DNA from: Orlajensenia leifsoniae
GTDB lineage: Bacteria > Actinomycetota > Actinomycetes > Actinomycetales > Microbacteriaceae
Assembly: GCF_004570845.1 (NCBI RefSeq)
Contig: NZ_SPQZ01000007.1
Span: forward strand, 102,890-166,889
Direction: 5' to 3'
DNA length: 64,000 nucleotides
In this document: positions 30,973 to 38,585 of the stretch, in pieces
Layout of the letters: every line of letters begins with the position of its first letter
How positions within the stretch are numbered: the stretch's first letter is position 1
The notes under the pieces: model-generated
The model's database searches: none
What the model was told of the DNA's origin: nothing
What the model saw: the letters and a program-made list of their open reading frames with translations, nothing else
Translations under genes and position numbers: made by a program

Positions 30973-31748
30973 GAGATCGTCCCCAGCTCCCGGTAGTCGG
31001 CGAACACTGTGTCGCCCTTCTCGACCCACATCGGCCGGGTGAATGACCCGGCGAGCACGATCTCGCCTGCCTCGAGCCTGTCACCGTGGGCCGCCAGTTT
31101 GTTGGCGAGCCATGCGATTCCGGATGCCGGATGCCCGAGCACGGCTGCGGCAACGCCGGTCTCCTCGATGACCTCGTTGCGGTACAGCAGCGCCGAGACC
31201 CAGCGCAGGTCGACGTCGTCGACCTTCACCGGGTTGCCGCCGTAGACCACGCCACCGAAGGCCGCGTTGTCGCTGATGGTGTCGACGATCGTGCGACCGG
31301 GAAGCTCGATGCGCGACGACAGGATCTCCAGGGCCGGCACGACGTGGTTCGTTGCGCGCAGCACGTCGAAGATGGTGACGTCGGGACCCGCGAGCGGCTC
31401 GGCCAGCACGAAGGCCAGCTCCACCTCGATCCGCACGTTCGAGAACCTGTCGTGTTCGATCGCGGAGCCGTTCTCGAACACGGCGTCTGCGAAGATCGCC
31501 CCGTAGTCGGGCTCGGTGATCCCGGTGGCGACCTGCATGACCTTGGAGGTCAGGCCGATCTTGCGACCGACCGGGCGCCGGCCTGCCGCGATTCCGCGGC
31601 GCCGCCACTCGTTCTGCACCGCGTAGGAGTCCTCGACTGTCATCTCCGGATGCCGCGCTGTGAGCAGTGGCACTGTGGTGCGGTCGCGCTCAGCTGCGGC
31701 GAGCTCGTCGGCGATGGTGATGAGTGCGGCTTCATCCAGCACGGTCAC
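30957..31748 (-). CDS. hpaH: 2-Oxo-hept-4-ene-1,7-dioate hydratase (HpaH/MhpD family)
   Basis: 263 residues from GTG 31748, overlapping the RraA-like stop as GTGA. The FAH-fold hydratase pattern is intact: [23 protein letters not shown], the metal-binding [12 protein letters not shown], the central [12 protein letters not shown] and [34 protein letters not shown] near the end (parts quoted). The size and the adjacent HpaI aldolase support hydration of the C7 dienoate from homoprotocatechuate, although MhpD-type hydratases for shorter acids look alike. Member of the operon 33471-28722. Confidence 0.86.
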   Translation of the reverse strand: MTVLDEAALITIADELAAAERDRTTVPLLTARHPEMTVEDSYAVQNEWRRRGIAAGRRPVGRKIGLTSKVMQVATGITEPDYGAIFADAVFENGSAIEHDRFSNVRIEVELAFVLAEPLAGPDVTIFDVLRATNHVVPALEILSSRIELPGRTIVDTISDNAAFGGVVYGGNPVKVDDVDLRWVSALLYRNEVIEETGVAAAVLGHPASGIAWLANKLAAHGDRLEAGEIVLAGSFTRPMWVEKGDTVFADYRELGTISCRFV

Positions 31749-32476
31749 TCCCCGCGATCGTTCTCGAAGCGGGCGCGCCACTCGGTGTTGAGTGGGAAGA
31801 GTCCTTCGAGTGCTGCGCCGGCGGCGACCTGGCGGGCGATCCAGGCGTCCTCGACCTCCTGCGCCAGGGCGGCGTCGACCACCTCTTCTGCGATGCCCGG
31901 TGGGATGACGATCACGCCGTCGACGTCGCCGACGATGATGTCGCCGGGCTGCACGGTCGTGCCGCCGCACGCGATGGTGAGGTCGGAGTCCCACGGAACG
32001 TGCTTGCGACCGAGCACTGCGGGGTGGGCGCCGGCGGAGTAGACCGGAAGGCCAACGGCGGCGACGGCGACGTAGTCGCGCAGCCCGCCATCCGTGACGA
32101 TGCCGGCGGCTCCTCTGGAGTGCGCCCGGAGCGCGAGGATGTCGCCGAGCGTGCCCGATCCGGCCTCACCACGCGCCTCGATCACGATGACCTCACCCTC
32201 GGCGACGGAGTCGAACACCCGCTTCTGGGCGTTGAACCCGCCGCCGTGGCTGACGAAGAGGTCCTCCCGGTTGGGGACGAAGCGCAGGGTTCTGGCGATG
32301 CCCACGAGAACGGCATCCGGATGCGTCGGACTGACGCCGTCGATGCTCACGTTGTCGAGTCCGCGCTTGCGAAGCTGGGCCGACAGGCTGGCGACCGGGG
32401 CAGCCGCGAGCTTCGCGCGGAGCTCGGCGGTCAGAGGTGTGAGCGGCAGGCGCGGCTTGGGTACTGGCTTACTCAT
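31745..32476 (-). CDS. RraA-family protein (aldolase/decarboxylase-like) in the meta-cleavage operon
   Basis: 243 residues. The RraA fold is shown by GEVIVIEARGEAGSGTLGDILALRAHSRGAAGIVTDGGLRD (in part), with the R-D pair after DGG that binds metal and substrate in the HMG/CHA aldolase branch, and by PGDIIVGDVDGVIVIPPG. Family members either bind RNase E or act as class II pyruvate aldolases and oxaloacetate decarboxylases; the retained metal motif and the setting favour an enzyme. The operon lacks the expected HpaG-type decarboxylase/isomerase, and this gene stands exactly where one would be. It starts one base into the dioxygenase stop (TGATG). Role in decarboxylating a dicarboxylate intermediate is inference. 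Confidence 0.8.
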   Translation of the reverse strand: MSKPVPKPRLPLTPLTAELRAKLAAAPVASLSAQLRKRGLDNVSIDGVSPTHPDAVLVGIARTLRFVPNREDLFVSHGGGFNAQKRVFDSVAEGEVIVIEARGEAGSGTLGDILALRAHSRGAAGIVTDGGLRDYVAVAAVGLPVYSAGAHPAVLGRKHVPWDSDLTIACGGTTVQPGDIIVGDVDGVIVIPPGIAEEVVDAALAQEVEDAWIARQVAAGAALEGLFPLNTEWRARFENDRGE

Positions 32477-33471
32477 CAGTGCACGCCGAGGAACTGCTCG
32501 AGGGTCTGCGGATTCGCGTGCAGCAGCGGCTCATGCAGAGTCGAGTCTGGGAACTCGGATGCCTCGAAGAACCAGCGGCGCGACGCCGGCATGCCCCACA
32601 GCTGGGCGCGTTTCGGGTTGCTCACGTCCCAGCGGATGGGCACCTCCTCCAGGTCGATGAACTGGTAGTGGGTGGTGAACAGCTCGATGCGGTGTTGGTC
32701 GGGATCGCGCAGGTACAGGAAGAGAGCGTTGCTGATGCCGTGTCGGCCGGGTCCGCGGTCGATCTCCTCACCGAAGCCGAGGGCGCCGGCGACATCCGCC
32801 GCGTGCAGCAATGAGGAGGCATCCGGAACCGTGAAGGCGAAGTGATGGAGCCGGGGTCCGACGCCGTTGGTGAAGACCAGGTCATGGGTGTTTCCCTTGA
32901 CCTCCATCCACGTTCCCCAGAGTTCATCGGTGCCGTCGCTGGCCGTGTACTCCGACATGCGCATGCCGAGACCGGTCCAGAAGTCCGTGGCCGTCTGCAC
33001 GTCGTGGGTGACCACCTGGTAGTGGTCGATGCGCTGGGGAGCCCCCGAGACGAACTCGTCGAAGTTCTGCATCTTGCGCTGCACCTGGTCCATCGAGCTG
33101 GTGAGCTCCATGCGGGTGCCGACGGGGTCTGTGAACTGCAGGGTCGGCCCCTGGTGGGCCCTCTCGACGCGCTCGTGTTCAATTCCCGACGAGGCGAAGT
33201 ACTTCTCTGCGGCAGTGATGTCGGCGTAGGTGCGCACACGGAGTCCGACGCGCAGCGCCTTCGCGGCGGCGCCCCGTTCCAGCACGAGACTGTGATGCGA
33301 CGATTCCTCGAGGCCGCGCAGGTAGACGGCGTCCTCGGTCTCCTCGGTGACAACGAGCCCGACCACGTCGCGGTAGAAGTCGCGGCTGGCCTCGAGGTCG
33401 GTGACCGCGAGCGACACGTGACTGGCTCGGGTGAGGGCGAACGGCGGCTGGGAATTCGTTGTCGGCAACAT
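32476..33471 (-). CDS. Extradiol (VOC) dioxygenase, homoprotocatechuate 2,3-dioxygenase type
   Basis: 331 residues, two tandem VOC modules. The C-terminal module carries the 2-His-1-Glu site: H150 (IDHYQVV), H210 (LHHFAF) and E263 (RIELFT), within a few residues of the positions in actinobacterial homoprotocatechuate dioxygenases. A long C-terminal tail after FTTHYQFIDLEEVPIRW also fits that subgroup. It opens the ring of 3,4-dihydroxyphenylacetate or a related catechol using Fe(II) or Mn(II). First gene of the operon, divergent from lysR with a perfect inverted repeat between. No upstream hydroxylase is adjacent, so the catechol source is elsewhere or comes from the flavin monooxygenases at 36.6 or 46.1 kb. 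Confidence 0.88.
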   Translation of the reverse strand: MLPTTNSQPPFALTRASHVSLAVTDLEASRDFYRDVVGLVVTEETEDAVYLRGLEESSHHSLVLERGAAAKALRVGLRVRTYADITAAEKYFASSGIEHERVERAHQGPTLQFTDPVGTRMELTSSMDQVQRKMQNFDEFVSGAPQRIDHYQVVTHDVQTATDFWTGLGMRMSEYTASDGTDELWGTWMEVKGNTHDLVFTNGVGPRLHHFAFTVPDASSLLHAADVAGALGFGEEIDRGPGRHGISNALFLYLRDPDQHRIELFTTHYQFIDLEEVPIRWDVSNPKRAQLWGMPASRRWFFEASEFPDSTLHEPLLHANPQTLEQFLGVH

Positions 33472-33555
33472 CGGCGGCTCCTGATCGTGCGGTGGTCTGC
33501 TCTGTCAGGCTGTCAGCCGGATGCCGCTGGCGGTAGAACCGAGTCGGTCTGGAGG

Positions 33556-33574
33556 CCATAGCCCAAAGCTATGG
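33556..33574. promoter_or_regulatory. LysR-type binding site between lysR and the dioxygenase operon
   Basis: CCATAGC-CCAAA-GCTATGG, perfect 7-bp arms, containing the LysR T-N11-A signature. It lies 26 bp before the lysR ATG and 85 bp before the dioxygenase start. Confidence 0.8.
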
Positions 33575-33599
33575 CGGGTGCAGCACTATGCTCTGAATC

Positions 33600-34520
33600 A
33601 TGGAGCTCCGTCATCTCCGCTATTTCTCCGCCGTCGTCGAGGCAGGGTCGTTCACCGCTGCCGCCGCGCGGCTGCACATCTCCCAGCCTCCGTTGAGTGT
33701 CGCCATCGCGAAGCTCGAGGAGGACGTGGGCGTACAGCTCCTGGTGCGCACGTCGCGCGGGGTCGAGCCGACCAGCGCCGGACGCTACCTGCTCGACGCC
33801 TCGTCGCGTGTGCTGGGCGAGATCGACGACATCGTCTCGGCGCTCGGTAGATTCGGCGCGGGCACCGCCGGCGCCCTCACGATGGCCGCGGTTCCCGCCC
33901 TCATGTGGCATCGCGTGCCCACTCTGGTGCGGGCCTATGCCGCCGAGGTGCCGGAGGTGGAGATCCGACTCGTCGATCCACCACCCTGGACCGCGATCGA
34001 CATGCTTCAACAGCGCACGGCCGACGTCGCTGCCATCATGGTGGCCGACCCGAAACGATTCGCCCGACGCCATCGTGGCACCCTCGACATCGTCGAGTGG
34101 GGAGAGATCCCGCTAGTCGGAGCCCTCCCGCCCGACGAGCACCAGGCTCCCGACCCTCTGCCGCTGAGCACCTTCGAAGGTCGGATCGTCCTCCTTCCTC
34201 GACGAACCGCCGCGGTCCCGAGCCTGCCCGAGGCCGTCGAAGCCGCATTCCGCCGCCACGGGGTGGCGCCGGCATCCGTTCGCACCGTCGAGACCATCCA
34301 GACCAGCGTGCCGTTGATCGAGGCCGGCGTCGCCTGCGCGATCCTGCCCGACCCCGACGGCGCGAGCCTGTCGAGGTTCAACCTCACCGTGCGCCGGCTC
34401 GAGCCGCAGCCGACTCCCTTGCGAGCCCTCCTGCTCGCGCGCGCTGGCGTGGCGCACGACTCGACCGTCGCGCGGCTCCTCGAACGCATCGCGTCCCCTC
34501 CCACGGATCGTGTGCGATAA
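33600..34520 (+). CDS. LysR-family transcriptional regulator
   Basis: 306 residues. The N-terminal helix-turn-helix is LRYFSAVVEAGSFTAAAARLHISQPPLSVAIAKLEEDVG, in parts a textbook LysR start; the effector domain begins near residue 90 (GALTMAAVPALMWHRVPTLV). It is divergent from the meta-cleavage operon and shares a promoter region carrying a T-N11-A palindrome, so it is the likely activator of that operon and represses itself. The effector would be the catechol acid or a ring-cleavage product. Its stop codon overlaps the first copy of the ATCGTGTGCGAT motif linked below to the GntR regulator. Confidence 0.9.
   Translation: MELRHLRYFSAVVEAGSFTAAAARLHISQPPLSVAIAKLEEDVGVQLLVRTSRGVEPTSAGRYLLDASSRVLGEIDDIVSALGRFGAGTAGALTMAAVPALMWHRVPTLVRAYAAEVPEVEIRLVDPPPWTAIDMLQQRTADVAAIMVADPKRFARRHRGTLDIVEWGEIPLVGALPPDEHQAPDPLPLSTFEGRIVLLPRRTAAVPSLPEAVEAAFRRHGVAPASVRTVETIQTSVPLIEAGVACAILPDPDGASLSRFNLTVRRLEPQPTPLRALLLARAGVAHDSTVARLLERIASPPTDRVR
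34507..34518. promoter_or_regulatory. Repeated 12-bp element ATCGTGTGCGAT upstream of gntR
   Basis: The same 12 bases occur at 45155 and, for the first 11, at 44992, both in the promoter gap of the ABC and DLH operons. This copy is 55 bp before the gntR start and overlaps the lysR stop codon. Confidence 0.6.
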
Positions 34521-34572
34521 CAGATAGGATCGAGGATGATTCAACCGGATACCGCCGAAGGGGGCGCCGCTC

Positions 34573-35259
34573 GTGGCCGACAGCAAGTCTGAGCAGGCCT
34601 ACCAGATCCTCAAACAGCGGATCATGGACGGAACGTACGGGCCGGGCAACCGCTTGGTCATCGATCAGCTGCGACGTGAGTACGACATCAGTTCGATCCC
34701 GTGGCGTGAATCGCTCCGCCGTCTCGAGGCCGAGGGCTGGGTCGACATCGTGCAGAACGCCGGAGCCGTCGTCAAGACCTTCGACACCGAGTCGTGGCAG
34801 CGCACCATGCGCCTGCTCGCCCGATTGAACGCCCTCGCCACGGCCCTGTCAGCCGAATACCTCACTCCCGAGGACATCGCTCTGGGACGCGAGCTCAACC
34901 GCGAGATGGGTGACGCCCTGGCGAACTTCGACCCGCGCAGATTCGGCGCCCTGAACCGCCAGTTCCACAACCTCCTCAGTTCGCGCTGCGACGACGAACG
35001 CCTCAACGACCTCGTCGAGGCCGAGTGGACCCGGCTGGAACTCGTGCGTCGTTCGGCCTTCTGGTACGCCCCGGGTCGCGCGCTCGCGTCCCTGGCCGAG
35101 CACGATGCCATCCTCGACCTCATCGAGGGTGGGGCGACGGCCGAGATGATCGAGACGGCGTCACGCCGCCACGACATCAACACCCTCGAGGCCGTCACTC
35201 ACTACGACGCCGAGCTGTCGAAGACCGAGACCCCAGCGGTCACTCGCGCCTTCGGCTGA
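34573..35259 (+). CDS. GntR-family regulator, FadR/FCD subfamily
   Basis: 228 residues from GTG 34573. N-terminal GntR winged helix: EQAYQILKQRIMDGTYGPGNRLVIDQLRREYDISSIPWRESLRRLEAEGWVDI, in parts; the usual ISRTPVREAL is ISSIPWRESL here. The C-terminal FCD ligand domain has the metal-binding His/Asp pattern (FGALNRQFHNLLSSRCD and LAEHDAILDLIEGG). FCD regulators respond to small organic acids and often repress catabolic operons. The 12-bp motif in front of it recurs twice between the ABC transporter and DLH operons, which makes those its likely targets. Its gene lies 10 kb from them. Confidence 0.88.
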   Translation: MADSKSEQAYQILKQRIMDGTYGPGNRLVIDQLRREYDISSIPWRESLRRLEAEGWVDIVQNAGAVVKTFDTESWQRTMRLLARLNALATALSAEYLTPEDIALGRELNREMGDALANFDPRRFGALNRQFHNLLSSRCDDERLNDLVEAEWTRLELVRRSAFWYAPGRALASLAEHDAILDLIEGGATAEMIETASRRHDINTLEAVTHYDAELSKTETPAVTRAFG

Positions 35260-35313
35260 GCCTGGATCCGACCGGGCGGTGGCATCGCTGGTTTCCATGC
35301 GAGACATGCGAAT

Positions 35314-35355
35314 GCCCGGTGGCGGCGGCAATCGTGCCCGCAGCCGTCACCGGGC
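35314..35355. terminator. Terminator between convergent gntR and binding-protein genes
   Basis: GCCCGGTG and CACCGGGC form a perfect stem, extended inward by GCGGC/GCAGC-type pairing, midway in the 108-bp convergent gap. Confidence 0.7.
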
Positions 35356-35367
35356 GTTCCGTCACGC

Positions 35368-36552
35368 TCAGCCGGCCATCCAGAGCTCGGTGAAGTCCTT
35401 CGTATAGGTCGTCGGACCGAACCATTCACCCGAGCGCTGCGCCTCCTCGGTCAGCGGCACGCCCCCGATCGAATCGCGCGTGAACAGCCTCACCGGAATC
35501 GTGTATTCGGGAAGCTCGAGATCGAGGCTGAGGCGAATGGCTGCGTCAGCGTCGACCCAGCCCTGGAAGGCGGATGCCTGGGCAGCCGCGGCGTACAGGA
35601 AGTTGTCCGACGCCAACATCTGCAGAGCGCCCAGTTGCGCCGCACCGGTCAGACCTTTGATGGAGTCGGCGAGGCCCGCCTGCTGCACCCCGGTCTGGGT
35701 CGGCTGGAGGAACTGCTCGTACTGCGAGAAGACGTAGCCGATATCCGGGTTCCTGAGCAGCTCCGAGCTGGTTGAGGACGGCACCAGCGTGAAGGTCGAT
35801 GTCGAGACTTCGTTGACGGCGACCGTGCAGTCGGCGCAGACCCGTGCGAATTCCTCTTCGCCGGCCGCGGTGTACACAGCCGAGGACGAGCCGTCCGTGC
35901 TTTGGTTGATCAGCACGTCGGCATCGCCTCCGGAGTCGAGAGCGATCCATTGGGACAGTGCGACCTGCATCGCCGAACCCGCCGTCGCGATGTAGGCGAG
36001 TGTCGGCGATGCCGGGTGCGCAGCGTCGGGGACCTGATTGCTGATGATCACCGGGATGCCCGCAGCCTGAGCGGCATCGAAGGCATTCTGACCGAGGCCG
36101 TAGGGAATCGCGTCAGTGATGATGGAGGCGGCGTCCGCCTCCGTCGCCTGAATGATGCACGCGCCGATGTCAGTGGGCGTTCCCTTGCCGTCGCAGACCT
36201 GGATGTTCATGCCCACAGTGTTCAGCGCATCGGTGAGTGCCTGCTGCGTGACGCCGAATTGAGGGGCTTGGAGTGAGATCGGAATGTAGTACACGGTCTC
36301 GCCGGCGAGGGCGGCGGCCCCCGGGATGGGTTCGGTCGGAACCGGGTAGGCGTCGAGCGGCTCCTGCAGTTGCGCGACATCAGCCGCAAGGTCGGCGTTC
36401 GCGCCGGATGCGGTCGTGGACCCCGAGCCGGAGCCCCGGTCGATGCCGGCATCCGCCTCGCATCCGGTCAATGCGATCATCGCGATGATCAAGGCGCCTG
36501 CTGCGCCGAGCGCACGAGTACGCCGGCCCGTGGATGGGGATGTTGAATTCAT
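35368..36552 (-). CDS. Sugar-type ABC transporter substrate-binding lipoprotein, paralogue 1
   Basis: 394 residues from ATG 36552, with AAGGAGA seven bases upstream; the frame's earlier ATG at 36558 is too close to that site. Lipobox LTGC after a short signal peptide, then a periplasmic-binding-protein type I (RbsB-like) body with VYYIPISLQAPQFGVTQQAL, the AASIITDAIPYGLGQNAFDAAQAAGIPVIISNQ strand-helix (parts) and QGWVDADAAIRLSLDLELPEY near the end. More than half of its residues are identical by eye to the protein at 42611. No permease or ATPase lies beside it. It follows a flavin monooxygenase gene by 75 bp on the same strand, so the pair may be one MarR-controlled unit that brings a second ligand to the shared transporter. 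Confidence 0.85.
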   Translation of the reverse strand: MNSTSPSTGRRTRALGAAGALIIAMIALTGCEADAGIDRGSGSGSTTASGANADLAADVAQLQEPLDAYPVPTEPIPGAAALAGETVYYIPISLQAPQFGVTQQALTDALNTVGMNIQVCDGKGTPTDIGACIIQATEADAASIITDAIPYGLGQNAFDAAQAAGIPVIISNQVPDAAHPASPTLAYIATAGSAMQVALSQWIALDSGGDADVLINQSTDGSSSAVYTAAGEEEFARVCADCTVAVNEVSTSTFTLVPSSTSSELLRNPDIGYVFSQYEQFLQPTQTGVQQAGLADSIKGLTGAAQLGALQMLASDNFLYAAAAQASAFQGWVDADAAIRLSLDLELPEYTIPVRLFTRDSIGGVPLTEEAQRSGEWFGPTTYTKDFTELWMAG

Positions 36553-36627
36553 GTTCATTCTCCTTCTTGACGACAGTGGCAATGGGAAGTCGGTACGAAT
36601 AGCAGTGGGGACGAACGTGGCGGCGGA

Positions 36628-37761
36628 TCAGATGGGCTGCGCCATCACCTCCATGACGTGGTTCGTTGCCGCGACATTGTCGAAATCGTCCAGTCGACCC
36701 ATCTCCCATTCGCCGATCGCAAGGGATGTGTCGACGATGAGTTTGCAGCGATCGAAGCGACGGTCGAGATACTCGGAGAACGCCGCCTCGAGATCCTCGT
36801 GCTTCGAGAGACAGTCGGCGAGAACCACCCCGTCCTCGATCGCCTGTGCGGCGCCCTGGCCCATGTGGGGCGTGATGGCATGGACGGCGTCGCCCAGAAG
36901 GACGACCCGTCCGCGGTGCCATGGCCCGGGTGCGATGAGCGACTCCTCCGGGCGCAACACGACGGCGGCCGGATCCTTGATGTGCGCATCCCGCACTCGA
37001 CCTGTCAGGCCGCCGAACGGAGCGAGATGCTGTTTCAGGACCTCGGCCAGATCGGCATCGTCCGGCCGGTCCGACCGGTCCATCTGGGCGTTGTAGAAGA
37101 GGTAGGCGAGATCGGGTCCGATCGGAACGAAGCCCGCCATCCCATGAGGGCCCTCTTGCAGGATGATCCGGTCGATCTCGGGCTCGCGGGGGATGTTCAC
37201 ACGGAACGCGGACTGTCCGATATAGCGAGGCTGGAGTTCCGCGTCGAGAACGAAGCGACGGACCTTCGAGCGCACGCCGTCGGCGCCGACGACGAGGTCC
37301 GCCTCCTCGGTCGTGCCGTCGGCGTACCTGACGAGGACGACATCGCCGTCGTCCTCGAGCCTCTCGAATGACGTCGAATAGCGGATGTCGACGCCGACGT
37401 CGTCGGCCCTGCTCGTCAGGATCTCGTGAAGTTGAGGGCGGGTGAGGCCGTTCAGCGGCGGCAGATCCGATCCCGCGATGCGCGCCCCCGGCATGGAGTG
37501 CAGAAATTTCCCATCGACGTCGTACATGCTGCCCCAAGCCGTGGCCGGGAATCCGACGGTCATGCAGGCCTCGGCGCATCCGATCGCATCCAGCGCCCGG
37601 AGGGCATTGATCGGCTGGATGATTCCGACCCCGTACACGGATGAATGGAGATCGTGGTTCCGTTCGACGACTGTGACGTCGAGACCGACATTCCTCAATG
37701 CGATCGCGGTGGAGAGTCCTCCGATTCCGCCGCCGATTACGAGTACTTTTCCGTGCATCAT
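36628..37761 (-). CDS. FAD-dependent aromatic monooxygenase (class A flavoprotein hydroxylase) 1
   Basis: 377 residues from ATG 37761 (AGGGA upstream); the long frame upstream crosses the operator and is not coding. All three group motifs are present: GGGIGGLSTAIAL (GxGxxG), VVGADGVRSKVRRF (DG motif) and RVVLLGDAVHAITPHMGQGAAQAIEDG (GD motif, in part). These enzymes use NAD(P)H and oxygen to hydroxylate phenolic acids. A 25-bp MarR-type palindrome lies 57 bp upstream, and marR is the next gene. The specific phenol is unknown; conversion of a monohydroxy acid to a catechol or hydroquinone for the ring-cleavage genes nearby is plausible. Confidence 0.85.
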   Translation of the reverse strand: MMHGKVLVIGGGIGGLSTAIALRNVGLDVTVVERNHDLHSSVYGVGIIQPINALRALDAIGCAEACMTVGFPATAWGSMYDVDGKFLHSMPGARIAGSDLPPLNGLTRPQLHEILTSRADDVGVDIRYSTSFERLEDDGDVVLVRYADGTTEEADLVVGADGVRSKVRRFVLDAELQPRYIGQSAFRVNIPREPEIDRIILQEGPHGMAGFVPIGPDLAYLFYNAQMDRSDRPDDADLAEVLKQHLAPFGGLTGRVRDAHIKDPAAVVLRPEESLIAPGPWHRGRVVLLGDAVHAITPHMGQGAAQAIEDGVVLADCLSKHEDLEAAFSEYLDRRFDRCKLIVDTSLAIGEWEMGRLDDFDNVAATNHVMEVMAQPI

Positions 37762-37817
37762 CGCTGCTTCCCTACGTCGTTGTGAGAGCGTCGCCATGCA
37801 CAAGCGTGCATGTCTCT

Positions 37818-37842
37818 GTTGTCTGTCATTATGACAGACAAC
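37818..37842. promoter_or_regulatory. MarR-type operator upstream of the monooxygenase gene
   Basis: GTTGTCTGTCAT and ATGACAGACAAC flank a single T: a perfect 25-bp palindrome. It is AT-rich for this genome, lies 57 bp before the monooxygenase ATG and 163 bp beyond the marR stop. Confidence 0.8.
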
Positions 37843-37923
37843 TGGCATCTTACCAGAAGCCATCCTTCTCCGGCGCAGGCGTGCGCACGGAACAGGCGTC
37901 GGCACCGATGACGGCTGCAACTG

Positions 37924-38008
37924 GACGACGAGCAGGGTCTGACGGCGAGCAGGGTCAGGCGACGAACCGAGTCAGGCGACGGGCAGGGTGAGGCGACGAG
38001 CGGAGTCA
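37924..38008. repeat. Five degenerate 17-bp tandem repeats at the marR 3' end
   Basis: Units start at 37924, 37941, 37958, 37975 and 37992; the clearest reads GGCGACGAGCGGAGTCA. The last unit contains the marR stop codon (minus strand TGA), so the repeats look like copies of the gene's end. A similar set follows the gene at 62104. Confidence 0.7.
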
Positions 38009-38500
38009 GGCGTCCCGGATCGGCCAGAGCGCTTCCATGGGACGATCGCTGCCTTCGAGGTCGAGCAGGATCCGTCTGAGCTCGACGATCAGGTGATCCG
38101 CGCCGCCGCTGGACAGTGTCCCGGTCAACCGATCCGTCACCTTCGCCATGCGAGCGGTGCCCTCTCGAACGCCTTCTCGGCCCCGATCCGTGATCGTGAA
38201 CAGGACGACGCGGCCATGAACGGGGTGCGGTTGATGCTCGACCCAGCCGATCTTGTCCAGTCGGGAGAGGGCGGTCGCCACGCTCTGCGGCGTGACGTGG
38301 ATGCCCCGCGACAGATCGGAGGCCGACAGGGGTCCGAGCTCGTCAAGGTGCACGGCCAGGCCGAGCTGGGTCACGTTGACGCCGAGATCCTTGATCGCAC
38401 CCAGGAGGTGGCGGTTGACGGCATTGTCCGCTCGCCACAGGACGTAGGGGAGGCTTTCGCGCCACGAGAATCCCTCAGAATGATTGGGCGTCGTCGACAC
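38006..38500 (-). CDS. MarR-family transcriptional regulator
   Basis: 164 residues from GTG 38500, chosen for the GGAGGG six bases upstream (the frame opens at 38524). MarR winged helix in the centre: LSASDLSRGIHVTPQSVATALSRLDKIGWVEHQPHPVHGRVVLFTITDRGREGV, in parts, flanked by dimerisation helices. It sits between the ABC/amidohydrolase operon and the flavin monooxygenase; the 25-bp palindrome downstream of it, at the monooxygenase promoter, is the likely binding site. MarR proteins in such places usually respond to phenolic acids. Its stop lies inside a short tandem repeat. Confidence 0.88.
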   Translation of the reverse strand: MSTTPNHSEGFSWRESLPYVLWRADNAVNRHLLGAIKDLGVNVTQLGLAVHLDELGPLSASDLSRGIHVTPQSVATALSRLDKIGWVEHQPHPVHGRVVLFTITDRGREGVREGTARMAKVTDRLTGTLSSGGADHLIVELRRILLDLEGSDRPMEALWPIRDA

Positions 38501-38585
38501 AGTTTCCCTCCAGGCGTGGTCCACTCATGCTATCGACGTTCACGAGACCGATCGGACTCCCTCCCGCGTCGGGCTCGACCGTCCA

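Noticed and set aside
37924..38008. Possible short CRISPR array
   Set aside because: Units are 17 bp, degenerate and contiguous, with no spacers and no cas genes.
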